The notes beneath the pieces are model-generated. The model worked only from the letters and a program-made list of their open reading frames with translations. It was not told the DNA's origin and searched no databases. Made by a program: the position numbers and the translations under genes. Below are positions 16,473 to 25,640 of a DNA stretch of 64,000 nt, one piece after another. Location: assembly GCF_036174265.1 (NCBI RefSeq), contig NZ_CP108055.1, positions 7,378,001 to 7,442,000 on the forward strand. Reading direction: 5' to 3'. Numbering within the stretch: the first letter of the stretch is position 1; every line of letters starts with the position of its first letter. This DNA is from Streptomyces sp. NBC_00285 (GTDB lineage Bacteria > Actinomycetota > Actinomycetes > Streptomycetales > Streptomycetaceae).

Positions 16473-18559
16473 TGCTGGGGAGCCTTTTCGGTAGAGGTCT
16501 GGGCCTGGATCGCCGTGATGGCGACGGTGTTGACGATGTCCGAGACCAGGGCGCCCCGGGACAGGTCGTTGACGGGCTTGCGCAGACCCTGGAGCACCGG
16601 GCCGACGGCGATGGCGCCGGCCGAACGCTGCACGGCCTTGTAGGTGTTGTTACCTGTATTGAGGTCCGGGAAGATCAGAACCGTTGCCTGTCCGGCCACT
16701 TCCGATTCCGGCAGCTTGGTCTCCGCGACGGTCGGCTCGACCGCGGCGTCGTACTGGATCGGCCCCTCGGTCTTGAGGTCGGGCCGCCGCTGCCGTACCA
16801 GCTCGGTGGCCTCGCGCACCTTGTCGACGTCGGCGCCCGACCCCGACGTGCCGGTGGAGTACGAGAGCATCGCGATCCGCGGTTCCACGCCGAACTGCTC
16901 GGCGGTCGCGGCCGACTGGATGGCGATGTCGGCGAGCTGCACGGCGTCCGGGTCGGGGTTCACGGCGCAGTCGCCGTACACGAGCACCTTGTCGGCGAGG
17001 CACATGAAGAAGACGGACGAGACGATGTCGGCGTCCGGCTTGGTCTTGATGATCTCGAAGGCCGGGCGGATCGTCGCCGCCGTGGAGTGCACCGAGCCGG
17101 ACACCATGCCGTCGGCGAGGCCCTCCTGGACCATGAGGGTGCCGAAGTAGTTCACGTCGGAGACGACGTCGTAGGCGAGCTCGACCGTGACGCCCTTGTG
17201 GGCCCTGAGCGCCGCATACTTCTCGGCGAAGGAGTCGCGCAGTTCGGAGGTGGCCGGGTCGATCAACTGGCAGTCGCCGAGGTCGATGCCGAGGTCGGCG
17301 GCCTTCTTGCGGATCTGGTCGAGCGGGCCGAGCAGGGTGAGGTCGCACACGCCCCGGCGCAGCAGGACCTCGGCGGCGTGCAGGACGCGCGGCTCGGTGC
17401 CCTCGGGCAGCACGACGCGGCGCTTGTCGGAACGGGCCGTCTCCAGGAGCTTGTGCTCGAACATCATCGGGGTGAGGCGGCCGCTGCTCGGCGCGGAGAC
17501 CCGGCGGGCGAGGTCGGCGGTGTCGGCGTACCGCTCGAAGAGACCGAGCGCGGTCTCCGCCTTGCGAGGCGTGGTCGCGTTCAACTTCCCTTCCAGGGCG
17601 AAGAGTTCGGCGGCGGTGGGGAAGCTGTTGCCGGGTACCGAGAGCACCGGGGTGCCGGGGGCGAGGCGGGCGGCGAGGGTGAGGACGGCGTCGCTCGGCA
17701 CCTCGTTCAGGGTGAGCAGCACGCCCGCTATAGGCGGGGTGCCGGCGCTGTGCGCGGCGAGCGAGCCGACGACCAGGTCCGCGCGGTCGCCCGGGGTGAC
17801 CACCAGGCAGCCCGGGGTGAGGGCGTTCAGGAAGTTCGGCAGCATCGCGCCGCCGAAGACGAAGTCCAGCGCGTCCCGGGCGAGGCCGGAGTCGTCGCCG
17901 AGGATCACCCTGGCGCCGAGGGCCTGTCCGATCTGGGCGACGGTGGGCGCGGCGAGGGCGGGCTCGTCCGGCACGACGTAACAGGGCACGGGCATCCGGC
18001 CGGACAGCCGCTCGGCGATCTCGTCCCGGTCCTCGCGGGCCACCCGGTTGGTGACCATGGCGAGGACGTCGCAGCCCAGGCTGTCGTAGGCCCGGTAGGC
18101 GTTGCGGGTCTCCGCGAGCACCGACTCGGCGGGCTGCCCCCGGCCGCCCACGACCGGGATCACGGCGGCGCCGAACTCGTTGGCGAGCCGGGCGTTGAGG
18201 GAGAGTTCGTCCGGGAGCTGGGTGTCGGCGAAGTCGGTGCCGAGGACCAGGACGACGTCGAAGTCGCGGGCCACCAGGAGAAAGCGGTCGACGAGGGTCG
18301 AGACCAGTTCGTCGGTGCCGCGCTCGGCCTGCAGCGCGGAGGCCTCGTGGTAGTCGAGGCCGTAGACGGTGGCCGGGTCCTGGGAGAGCCGGTAGCGGGC
18401 GCGCAGCAGCTCGAAGAGCCGGTCGGGACTGTGGTGCACCAGCGGCCGGAACACCCCCACCCGGTCGACCTGGCGGGTCAGCAGCTCCATGACCCCCAGT
18501 TCGACGACCTGGCGGCCGTCGCCGCGGTCGATACCGGTCACGTACACGCTGCGGGTCAC
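16469..18559 (-). CDS. pta: phosphate acetyltransferase, long form
   Basis: A 696-residue enzyme that converts acetyl-CoA and phosphate to acetyl phosphate and CoA. It is the long actinobacterial and enterobacterial type: an N-terminal BioD-like P-loop-fold domain (about 1-190), a central DRTGG domain (about 200-330) and a C-terminal PTA_PTB catalytic domain from about 375 (RRVVLPEGTEPRVLHAAEVL; SGSVHSTAATIRPAFEIIKT). I chose GTG 18559 because GAGAGGGAGAG lies just upstream; the longer frame to 18601 lacks a site. It is divergent from pfkA, with 184 nt between the starts. Confidence 0.96.
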   Translation of the reverse strand: MTRSVYVTGIDRGDGRQVVELGVMELLTRQVDRVGVFRPLVHHSPDRLFELLRARYRLSQDPATVYGLDYHEASALQAERGTDELVSTLVDRFLLVARDFDVVLVLGTDFADTQLPDELSLNARLANEFGAAVIPVVGGRGQPAESVLAETRNAYRAYDSLGCDVLAMVTNRVAREDRDEIAERLSGRMPVPCYVVPDEPALAAPTVAQIGQALGARVILGDDSGLARDALDFVFGGAMLPNFLNALTPGCLVVTPGDRADLVVGSLAAHSAGTPPIAGVLLTLNEVPSDAVLTLAARLAPGTPVLSVPGNSFPTAAELFALEGKLNATTPRKAETALGLFERYADTADLARRVSAPSSGRLTPMMFEHKLLETARSDKRRVVLPEGTEPRVLHAAEVLLRRGVCDLTLLGPLDQIRKKAADLGIDLGDCQLIDPATSELRDSFAEKYAALRAHKGVTVELAYDVVSDVNYFGTLMVQEGLADGMVSGSVHSTAATIRPAFEIIKTKPDADIVSSVFFMCLADKVLVYGDCAVNPDPDAVQLADIAIQSAATAEQFGVEPRIAMLSYSTGTSGSGADVDKVREATELVRQRRPDLKTEGPIQYDAAVEPTVAETKLPESEVAGQATVLIFPDLNTGNNTYKAVQRSAGAIAVGPVLQGLRKPVNDLSRGALVSDIVNTVAITAIQAQTSTEKAPQQ

Positions 18560-18621
18560 GCGTGCTCTCCCTCTCTCGCACGGGTCATGAAAATCGCCCA
18601 CCGAGGTGAGCGGAAACCCTC

Positions 18622-18649
18622 TTGACAGTACCTCGATCGATGGTTAAGG
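18622..18649 (+). promoter_or_regulatory. candidate sigma-HrdB-type promoter for pfkA
   Basis: TTGACA (18622-18627), a 16-nt spacer and TTAAGG (18644-18649) match the vegetative consensus, with a perfect -35. It would give a leader of about 85 nt before the pfkA ATG. The reverse-strand promoter for pta must lie in the same 184-nt gap. Confidence 0.45.
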
Positions 18650-18743
18650 CGCCCGTCAGCAATGGATGCGCCGGGCGCGCGAAGGACGTGAAAGAATCGA
18701 ACCTGGCTCACCGGTATCAACAGCGAGCAGGAGACACAGCACG

Positions 18744-19769
18744 ATGCGTATCGGAGTTCTCACCGCAGGCGGCGACTGCCCTGGTCTGAACGCAGTGATC
18801 CGGTCGGTCGTGCACCGAGCGGTCGACAATTACGGCGACGAGGTCATCGGCTTCGAGGACGGCTACGCGGGCCTCCTGGACGGCCGCTACCGCGTCCTCG
18901 ACCTGGACAGCGTCAGCGGCATCCTGGCCCGCGGCGGCACCATCCTCGGCTCCTCCCGCCTGGAGCGCGACCGGCTGCGCGAGGCGTGCGAGAACGCCTC
19001 CGACATGATCCACGAGTTCGGCATCGACGCGCTCATCCCGATCGGCGGCGAGGGCACCCTCACGGCCGCGCGGATGCTGTCCGACGCGGGCCTGCCGGTC
19101 GTCGGCGTCCCGAAGACCATCGACAACGACATCTCCTCCACCGACCGCACCTTCGGCTTCGACACCGCGGTCGGCGTCGCCACCGAGGCGATGGACCGGC
19201 TCAAGACCACCGCCGAGTCCCACCAGCGCGTGATGGTCGTCGAGGTCATGGGCCGGCACGCGGGCTGGATCGCCCTGGAGTCCGGCATGGCCGCCGGCGC
19301 CCACGGCATCTGCCTGCCCGAGCGCCCCTTCGACCCGGCCGACGTGGTCAAGATGGTCGAGGAGCGCTTCGCCCGCGGCAAGAAGTTCGCCGTCATCTGC
19401 GTCGCCGAGGGCGCCCACCCCGCCGAGGGCTCCATGGACTACGGCCACGGCGCGATCGACCAGTTCGGCCACGAGCGCTTCCAGGGCATCGGCACGGCCC
19501 TGGCGTACGAGCTGGAGCGCCGGCTCGGCAAGGAGGCCAAGCCGGTCATCCTCGGCCATGTGCAGCGCGGCGGTGTGCCCACGGCGTACGACAGGGTCCT
19601 CGCCACCCGCTTCGGCTGGTACGCGGTGGAGGCCGCGCACCGGGGCCAGTTCGGCAGGATGACCGCGCTCAACGGCACCGACATCGTGATGGTGCCGCTC
19701 GCCGAGGCGACCACCGAGCTGAAGACGGTCCCGAAGGACCGGATGGACGAGGCGGAGTCGGTCTTCTAG
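18744..19769 (+). CDS. pfkA: ATP-dependent 6-phosphofructokinase (group III actinobacterial type)
   Basis: A 341-residue glycolytic enzyme phosphorylating fructose 6-phosphate. Motifs: MRIGVLTAGGDCPGLNAVIR, GGEGTLTAARM, PKTIDNDISSTDRTFGFDTA and MGRHAGWIALESG. The combination of Gly in GGEGT (E. coli position 104) with Lys in PKTIDND (position 124) is the mixed signature of actinobacterial ATP-using PFKs; true PPi enzymes carry Asp at the first position. ATG 18744 has AGGAG upstream. Streptomyces often have several pfkA paralogues. It lies next to pta-ackA-pyk but on the opposite strand. Confidence 0.95.
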   Translation: MRIGVLTAGGDCPGLNAVIRSVVHRAVDNYGDEVIGFEDGYAGLLDGRYRVLDLDSVSGILARGGTILGSSRLERDRLREACENASDMIHEFGIDALIPIGGEGTLTAARMLSDAGLPVVGVPKTIDNDISSTDRTFGFDTAVGVATEAMDRLKTTAESHQRVMVVEVMGRHAGWIALESGMAAGAHGICLPERPFDPADVVKMVEERFARGKKFAVICVAEGAHPAEGSMDYGHGAIDQFGHERFQGIGTALAYELERRLGKEAKPVILGHVQRGGVPTAYDRVLATRFGWYAVEAAHRGQFGRMTALNGTDIVMVPLAEATTELKTVPKDRMDEAESVF

Positions 19770-19795
19770 ACGTCCTTCCGGACGCCGTGGCCCCG

Positions 19796-20500
19796 CTACG
19801 GCCGTCTCCCGACCGTCTCCCAGAACCGCTCCACGATGTCGTCCAGGAACTCCCGGCCGGCCTCGCCGGCGTCCGCGGTGCCGCCGCCCCAGCTCAGGGT
19901 GGACACCATCTGCCCCTGGTACTGCCGGTGCAGCTCCTGGAGGGTGTCCTCCACCAGGTGCCGGTCCAGGGGCACGATCCTCGCGACCTGACGGACGTAG
20001 GCCTGCCAGCGGGTGCCGACCGCGCCGCGCAGACACTCGGCGAGCCGCTTCTCACGGCCCGTGACGGCGACGAAGTCCGGCAGGTTCAGCTCCAGCAGTT
20101 CGGCCAGGGCGGTGGACTGGCGGTCGGTGCCGTGCCACTCGTCGTGCTCCTCCATGCCGAGGTAGACGAGCAGTTCGAGCCCTACGGCGCGGGCGACGTC
20201 CTCCGGCGCGATGCCGCGTGAGACGCGGTGCTCGCGCAAGGTGCGGGGGCGGCCGATGAGTTCACCGGGTGAGCACCACAACACGCCCGCGAGAGCGGTG
20301 AGTTCCGGACTCGTCGGGCAGACGGCCCCGCGCTCCCAGGCGACGACGAGATCCGGGGCGACGTAGGGCAGTCCGTAGGAGACGCGCAGCCCGTAGGCCA
20401 CGTGCTCGGGCCCCATGCCGAGGGCGACACGGAGTCTGCGGGCGGTGAGGTTGTCGAAGGGCGGTCCGGGCTGGTTCGGCAGGGCGGGGGGTCGGCGCAC
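19796..20500 (-). CDS. helix-turn-helix (XRE-like) DNA-binding protein
   Basis: A 234-residue protein. The N-terminal region (LTARRLRVALGMGPEHVAYG, then WERGAVCPTSPELTALAGVL) reads as a Cro/CI-type HTH in which V-A-W-E-R-G takes the place of the usual S-x-W-E-R-G. A second HTH-like block, LREHRVSRGIAPEDVARAVG, follows. The C-terminal half is helical and unassigned. GTG 20500 is preferred over the upstream TTG 20509. It is convergent with pfkA (26 nt between stops). Target genes are unknown. Confidence 0.75.
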   Translation of the reverse strand: MRRPPALPNQPGPPFDNLTARRLRVALGMGPEHVAYGLRVSYGLPYVAPDLVVAWERGAVCPTSPELTALAGVLWCSPGELIGRPRTLREHRVSRGIAPEDVARAVGLELLVYLGMEEHDEWHGTDRQSTALAELLELNLPDFVAVTGREKRLAECLRGAVGTRWQAYVRQVARIVPLDRHLVEDTLQELHRQYQGQMVSTLSWGGGTADAGEAGREFLDDIVERFWETVGRRP

Positions 20501-20687
20501 GGGCCACAAGCTAGGGGCGTGGGAGTGCGGTGACTACGATCTGTTCGGCCAGGATCACGGATCGTAGGAACCTACGGTTTCGGCCGTGGGTTCGGGCTGG
20601 CCGAAGATCGTCTGTCCGTGGCGCGCACGGGGTGGCGAGGATGGCGCCGGGTGCCCGGACGGGTGGCCGGAAAGAGGTGCGATCTTC

Positions 20688-21137
20688 GTGTACGAAGTGA
20701 ATGGCAAGGTAGAGGGGCATATTCGCGAGCGGCTGCTGGCGCCGAACTTCTGGCATCTCGCGACCGTCGGCCCGGACGGAGCGCCGCAGGTCTCGCCCAT
20801 GTGGGCGGACCTCGAAGGTGAGTACGTCATGGTCAACACGGCGATCGGACGTGTGAAGGAGGAAAACCTGCGGCGCAATCCGAACGTTTCCCTCTCCCAC
20901 CACGACCCCGAGAACCCCTACGACCGCGTCGAGATCCGGGGGCGGGTCGTCCGCTTCGTGGAGGGCGAGGAGGCGGAGCGCTCCATGGACCGCCTCACGC
21001 GGAAGTACATCGGGGAGGAGCGGTACCCGTGGTTGCTGCCGGGGGAGCGGCGGGTGATGCTGCTGATCGAACCGGTGCGGGTGCGGAGGGTGGTGGGGGT
21101 GGAGCCGTTCCGTCCCGGGGTGCTGCCGTCAGAGTAG
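20688..21137 (+). CDS. PPOX-class (pyridoxamine 5'-phosphate oxidase-like) F420- or flavin-dependent oxidoreductase
   Basis: A 149-residue split-barrel protein. Typical features are an N-terminal helix, then WHLATVGPDGAPQVSPMWAD, a central strand G-E-Y-V-M-V-N-T-A, and KEENLRRNPNVSLSHHDPEN (cofactor-binding region). In actinobacteria, small proteins of this type often use coenzyme F420 (FDOR-B group). The start at GTG 20688 gives the normal family length. Its end overlaps the end of the convergent DUF397-like gene by 9 nt. The substrate is unknown. Confidence 0.85.
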   Translation: MYEVNGKVEGHIRERLLAPNFWHLATVGPDGAPQVSPMWADLEGEYVMVNTAIGRVKEENLRRNPNVSLSHHDPENPYDRVEIRGRVVRFVEGEEAERSMDRLTRKYIGEERYPWLLPGERRVMLLIEPVRVRRVVGVEPFRPGVLPSE

Positions 21138-21320
21138 GTGGTCGGCTTTGCCGGCCTTGATCTCGTTGATGAGGGCGCGGAGGGCGTCGTGGGTGTCGGT
21201 GAGGTAGTGGCCCTCTTGGCCGGCGATGGCGATGTAGGCGTTGCCGGTGAGGTCGGTGCCTATGCGGAAGCAGTTGGCGCCCTCGCCGCAGAAGGGCTCT
21301 TCCCAGGTGATGTCCGGCAT
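21129..21320 (-). CDS. DUF397-like small protein
   Basis: A 63-residue protein (MPDITWEEPFCGEGANCFRI). Two Cys lie near the N-terminus, and TGNAYIAIAGQEGHYLTDT corresponds to the conserved core of DUF397. Such small proteins are usually encoded beside XRE regulators in Streptomyces and may act with them; here the nearest XRE-like gene is 620 nt away, beyond the oxidoreductase gene. ATG 21320 has AGGAG 5 nt upstream. The open frame extends further to 21554, but that part is low-complexity and unlikely to be coding. Confidence 0.65.
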   Translation of the reverse strand: MPDITWEEPFCGEGANCFRIGTDLTGNAYIAIAGQEGHYLTDTHDALRALINEIKAGKADHLL

Positions 21321-21523
21321 GAGGGCTCCTGGAGGTCGTTGGCCAGCGTGCGGATGAAGTCGCGTGAGGCGCCTGGGGGGAGCGACGCTTTCTCGGTCGC
21401 GTCGAGAGCCTGGGGGTGGGACGCGGATGTGGGCGGTTCTGCCGAGGGTGGGGGTGGCGGGGGGTTGGGTGGGTTGAGTGAGGCGGGTGTAGGCGTCGGC
21501 GGCCTGGAGGCGGTAGGTGCGGG

Positions 21524-22222
21524 CTAGCGCCCCCGCTCCACCCCCGTCACCCACCGGTACACCAACTCCGGCCTCCCCACCTGCCCGTAGACCGGCTTCC
21601 GCTCGGCCCTCCCCGTCTCCACCAGGTGCTCCAGATACCGCCGGGCCGTGATCCGGGAAGTGCCCACCGCCTCGGCGACCCCGGCCGCGGTCAGCCCCTC
21701 CGCGGCCTCCCGTACCGCACTCGTCACCCGCTCCAGCGTCGGCCCGCTCAACCCCTTCGGCAGCGCCGCGGGGGACGGCGCGCGCAGGGCCGCCAGTGCC
21801 CGGTCCACCTCGTCCTGACTGCTCGCCTCCCCGGCCGCGCCGCGGAACTCCGCGTACCGGGCCAGCCGGTCCCGCAGTGTCGCGAAGGTGAAGGGCTTCA
21901 GGACGTACTGCACGACCCCCAGGGACACTCCTTCCCGCACCACGGTCAGATCCCGCGCCGATGTCACCGCGATCACGTCCGCCTGGTGCCCCGCTGCCCG
22001 CAAGGACCGCGCGAACTGCAACCCGTGCACATCCGGCAGATGCAGATCGAGCAACAGCAGATCCACCGGCGTACGGTCCAGAATCCGCCGCGCCTCCGCA
22101 CCCGTGTGCGCCTTGCCGACCGCCACGAACCCCGCTACGCGCCCCACGTACATGACATGCGCGTCCGCGGCGACCGGATCGTCCTCCACCACCAGGACCC
22201 GAATGGGCGGCTGCTCGCTCAT
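21524..22222 (-). CDS. CitB/DcuR-type response regulator
   Basis: A 232-residue regulator with a receiver domain at about 7-125 (acidic E13-D14-D15, phospho-acceptor Asp59 in LLLLDLHLPD, switch Thr in AVTSA, conserved Lys in LKPF). The C-terminal HTH of the CitB family lies at about 165-225 (GVAEAVGTSRITARRYLEHL). Its ATG overlaps the stop of the sensor gene (ATGA), so the pair is co-translated. Family members control C4-dicarboxylate or citrate uptake, and the divergent dctA is the obvious target. Confidence 0.92.
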   Translation of the reverse strand: MSEQPPIRVLVVEDDPVAADAHVMYVGRVAGFVAVGKAHTGAEARRILDRTPVDLLLLDLHLPDVHGLQFARSLRAAGHQADVIAVTSARDLTVVREGVSLGVVQYVLKPFTFATLRDRLARYAEFRGAAGEASSQDEVDRALAALRAPSPAALPKGLSGPTLERVTSAVREAAEGLTAAGVAEAVGTSRITARRYLEHLVETGRAERKPVYGQVGRPELVYRWVTGVERGR

Positions 22223-23880
22223 GCCCGGCCTCCCGGCACAGACGCGGATCTCACGGCCGTACGGCTCAGGGGCAACCGCACCTCGAACTCCGCCCCGCCC
22301 CCGTCCGCCTCCGTCACGGACAACGTCCCGTCCTGCCGGTGCACCGCCTGCCGGGCCAGGGCCAGGCCCAGCCCGCGTCCGCCCGGACCCGCCGGTTTCG
22401 TGGAGAAGCCGCGCTGGAAGACGGCCTCGGCGTGGGCGGGGTCGACGCCCGCGCCCGTGTCCGAGACCCGCAGGAGCAGCCCGCCGTCCGCCGCGTACGC
22501 GGTCACCGTCACCCGTGCCCGCAGGCTGCCCTGGGCCGCGTCGACCGCGTTGTCGATGAGGTTGCCGAGGATCGTCACCAGGTCCCGGGCCGGGAGCGAC
22601 GGCGGGAGCAGTCCGTCGTCCAGGCGGCTGTCGTCCGACACGACCAGCTCCACGCCCCGCTCGTTGGCCTGGGCGGTCTTGCCCAGCAGGAGGGCGGCCA
22701 GGACCGGCTCGCCCACCGCCGCGACCACCTGGTCGGTGAGGGCCTGCGCCAGCTCCAGCTCTGCCGTCGCGAAGTCCACGGCCTGTTCCGCGCGGCCCAG
22801 TTCGATCAGTGAGACGACCGTGTGCAGCCGGTTCGCCGCCTCGTGGGCCTGCGAGCGCAGCGCCTGGGTGAAGCCGCGTTCGGAGTCCAACTCACCCATC
22901 ACGGACTGGAGTTCGGTCACATCGCGCAGGGTGACCACGGTGCCGCGCTGCTCTCCGCCGGACACCGGGGAGGTGTTGACGACCAGAACCCGCGAGGCCG
23001 TCAGATGCACCTCGTCGACCCGCGGCTCCGAGGCGAGCAGCGCACCCGTCAGCGGCGCAGGCAGCCCGAGGTCCGCCACCGACCGCCCGATCACCCTGTG
23101 CTCCGAGGACACACCCAGCAACTCCCGCCCGCCGTCGTTGATCAGCGCGACACGGTACTGCCCGTCCAGCATCAGCAGCCCCTCGCGTACGGCGTGCAGG
23201 GCGGCCTGGTGATAGTCGTGCATACGGCTGAGCTCGGCCGCGTTCATGCCGTGGGTGTGGCGGCGCAGGCGCGCGTTGACGACGTACGTGCCGACGGCGC
23301 CGAGCGCGAGCGCGCTGCCCGCGACGACGAGCAGGGCCGTGAGCTGCCCCTGCACCCGCTCGCTGATCTTCTCGACCTGTATGCCGGCGCTGACCAGGCC
23401 GATGACCCGTCCGCGGTCGTCCTCGACCGGGGTGACCGCCCGGACCGAGGTGCCCAGGGTGCCCGTGTAGGTCTCCGTGAAGGTCTCGCCCCTGAGCGCG
23501 CGCTCGGTGTTGCCGAGGAAGTGCTTGCCGATCTGCTTCTTGTCGGGGTGTGTCCAGCGGATGCCCTGCGGACTCATGATCGTGACGAAGTCGACCTCGG
23601 TGTCGGCCATGACCCTGAGCGCGTACGGCTGGAGTTCGGCCGTCGGGTGCGGGGTGCCGATCGCCTGCCGTACGGACGGGGAGTCCGCGACCGCCCGCGC
23701 CACCGCCTTGGCCTGGCTGCGCGCCGCGTCCTCGGCCTGGCCGCGGTCGCTGACGTAGGTGAACAGCGCGTACCCCGCGACGACGACCGCGATCAGCACG
23801 GCCTGCATGGCGAAGAGCTGGGCCGCCAGGCTGCGGGGTCTCGGTACCGAGGGCATGCGCATGCCGTCAGTCTGCCCCAT
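22219..23880 (-). CDS. CitA/DcuS-type sensor histidine kinase
   Basis: A 553-residue membrane sensor. Membrane helix 1 is at about 20-42 and helix 2 at about 180-203, flanking an extracytoplasmic PAS-like (sCache) domain with VDFVTIMSPQGIRWTHPDKK, the usual dicarboxylate or citrate ligand domain of this family. A cytosolic PAS (about 225-330) follows, then the phospho-accepting region with HEAANRLHTVVSLIELGR and an HATPase_c domain (LIDNAVDAAQG; GRGLGLALARQAV). ATG 23880 is used; 23862 is an alternative. It is divergent from dctA with 239 nt between starts. Confidence 0.93.
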   Translation of the reverse strand: MGQTDGMRMPSVPRPRSLAAQLFAMQAVLIAVVVAGYALFTYVSDRGQAEDAARSQAKAVARAVADSPSVRQAIGTPHPTAELQPYALRVMADTEVDFVTIMSPQGIRWTHPDKKQIGKHFLGNTERALRGETFTETYTGTLGTSVRAVTPVEDDRGRVIGLVSAGIQVEKISERVQGQLTALLVVAGSALALGAVGTYVVNARLRRHTHGMNAAELSRMHDYHQAALHAVREGLLMLDGQYRVALINDGGRELLGVSSEHRVIGRSVADLGLPAPLTGALLASEPRVDEVHLTASRVLVVNTSPVSGGEQRGTVVTLRDVTELQSVMGELDSERGFTQALRSQAHEAANRLHTVVSLIELGRAEQAVDFATAELELAQALTDQVVAAVGEPVLAALLLGKTAQANERGVELVVSDDSRLDDGLLPPSLPARDLVTILGNLIDNAVDAAQGSLRARVTVTAYAADGGLLLRVSDTGAGVDPAHAEAVFQRGFSTKPAGPGGRGLGLALARQAVHRQDGTLSVTEADGGGAEFEVRLPLSRTAVRSASVPGGRA

Positions 23881-24119
23881 GGCCGATTTTCACCGCTTCC
23901 CCCGCGGGCAGGGCAAAATTCCAGGTCCGGGCGGGGGCAGCCGGGGCGCGGACCCTCCGGATCACGGTGCGCGTGGTCCGTCCCGGTGAACTGCCCGGTG
24001 AACTCAATGAACGGAAGGGTGACCGCCCTCACAGGGCAGGGGATAGTCACGGCATTCCTCAAAGCCCGGACGTGAGCCGCACTCCGGTCATGCCGACGAA
24101 GACGTCAAGGAGGGCAGCC

Positions 24120-25502
24120 GTGGCCGCCAGCACCCCCGATACGGCACCTGCCGTACCCGCGAAGCGGGACCGCACCCACTATCTGTACATCGCGGTGATC
24201 GTCGCGGTGGCCATCGGAATCACCGTCGGCCTGGTCGCGCCCGACTTCGCGGTCGAGCTGAAGCCGATCGGCACCGGGTTCGTGAACCTGATCAAGATGA
24301 TGATCTCGCCGATCATCTTCTGCACGATCGTGCTCGGCATCGGATCGGTCCGCAAGGCCGCCAAGGTCGGCGCCGTCGGCGGTATCGCGCTGGCCTACTT
24401 CACGGTCATGTCGCTGGTCGCGCTGGGCATCGGCCTGGTCGTCGGCAACATCCTGGAGCCGGGCACCGGCCTCGCCGTCACGGACGCGGTCAAGAACGCC
24501 GGTCACGCCCAGGTCGACGCGGAGGCCAAGGACACCACCGAGTTCCTGCTCGGCATCATCCCGAAGACCTTCGTCTCCGCCTTCACCGAGGGCGAGGTCC
24601 TCCAGACCCTGCTGATCGCCCTGCTCGTCGGGTTCGCGCTGCAGGCCATGGGTTCGGTCGGACAGCCGGTCCTGCGCGGTGTCGAGCACATCCAGCGGCT
24701 AGTCTTCCGCGTCCTGTCCATGGTCATGTGGGCCGCCCCGCTCGGTGCCTTCGGCGCGATGGCCGCCGTGGTCGGTTCGGCCGGCGTCGACGCCCTCAAG
24801 AGTCTCGCCGTCCTGATGCTCGGCTTCTACGCCACCTGCATCCTGTTCGTCTTCATCGTGCTCGGCACGCTGCTACGGGTCGTCGCCGGACTGAACATTT
24901 TGACGCTCTTCAGGTACCTGAGCCGTGAGTTCCTGCTGATCCTGTCGACCTCCTCCTCCGAGTCCGCGCTGCCGCGGGTCATCGCGAAGATGGAGCACCT
25001 GGGCGTCAGCAAGCCGGTGGTCGGCATCACCATCCCGACCGGCTACTCCTTCAACCTCGACGGCACCATGATCTACATGACCATGGCCTCGCTGTTCATC
25101 GCCGACGCCATGGGTACGCCGATGGCCGTCAGCGAGCAGATCCCGCTGCTGCTGTTCCTGTTCGTCGCCTCGAAGGGCGCCGCCGGTGTCACCGGCGCCG
25201 GCATGGCGACCCTGGCCGGCGGCCTCCAGTCGCACAAGCCCGCTCTGGTGGACGGCATCGGCCTGATCGTGGGCATCGACCGCTTCATGAGCGAGGCGCG
25301 CGCCCTGACCAACTTCGCGGGCAACGCCGTCGCCACCGTCCTGATCGGCACCTGGACCAAGGAGATCGACCGCGAGCGCGTCGACCAGGTGCTCGCCGGT
25401 CATCTGCCCTTCGACGAGAAGACCCTCCTGGACCAGGAGGACGAGCTCGCCGTCGAGCCGGACGCTCCCGAGCAGGGCGACAAGGAGCTCGCCAAGGCCT
25501 GA
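24120..25502 (+). CDS. dctA: C4-dicarboxylate/cation symporter (DctA family)
   Basis: A 460-residue transporter of the DAACS family that imports succinate, fumarate or malate with protons or sodium. It has about eight membrane helices and two re-entrant loops. Signature blocks are MMISPIIFCTIVLGIG, LLILSTSSSESALPRVIAKM (HP1 Ser-rich loop), GYSFNLDGTMIYMTMASLFI and SKGAAGVTGAGMATLA. I chose GTG 24120 because AAGGAGGG lies 5 nt upstream; ATG 24090 has no such site. It is divergent from the CitA/CitB pair, which probably activates it on dicarboxylates. A strong terminator follows. Confidence 0.94.
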   Translation: MAASTPDTAPAVPAKRDRTHYLYIAVIVAVAIGITVGLVAPDFAVELKPIGTGFVNLIKMMISPIIFCTIVLGIGSVRKAAKVGAVGGIALAYFTVMSLVALGIGLVVGNILEPGTGLAVTDAVKNAGHAQVDAEAKDTTEFLLGIIPKTFVSAFTEGEVLQTLLIALLVGFALQAMGSVGQPVLRGVEHIQRLVFRVLSMVMWAAPLGAFGAMAAVVGSAGVDALKSLAVLMLGFYATCILFVFIVLGTLLRVVAGLNILTLFRYLSREFLLILSTSSSESALPRVIAKMEHLGVSKPVVGITIPTGYSFNLDGTMIYMTMASLFIADAMGTPMAVSEQIPLLLFLFVASKGAAGVTGAGMATLAGGLQSHKPALVDGIGLIVGIDRFMSEARALTNFAGNAVATVLIGTWTKEIDRERVDQVLAGHLPFDEKTLLDQEDELAVEPDAPEQGDKELAKA

Positions 25503-25580
25503 GCGGCCGTCCACCGGTGGCCGCAGGGGCCACCCTGAGCGGGGTCGGGCCCGACCTGAACCCGGGCCCGGCTCACCCAC

Positions 25581-25621
25581 CCCGGGCGGCCGAGTACTCC
25601 CCCGTAGCTCGGCCGCCCGGG
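25581..25621 (+). terminator. intrinsic terminator of dctA
   Basis: CCCGGGCGGCCGAG (25581-25594) pairs perfectly with CTCGGCCGCCCGGG (25608-25621) around a 13-nt loop. It lies between dctA and the convergent TetR gene (stop 25641) and may serve both. Confidence 0.85.
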
Positions 25622-25640
25622 CCCCCTCCCCACGAAGAAC

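Noticed and set aside
18744..19769. Pyrophosphate-dependent phosphofructokinase, suggested by PKTIDND
   Set aside because: The preceding motif is GGEGT with Gly at the discriminating position, which goes with ATP use in actinobacterial enzymes.
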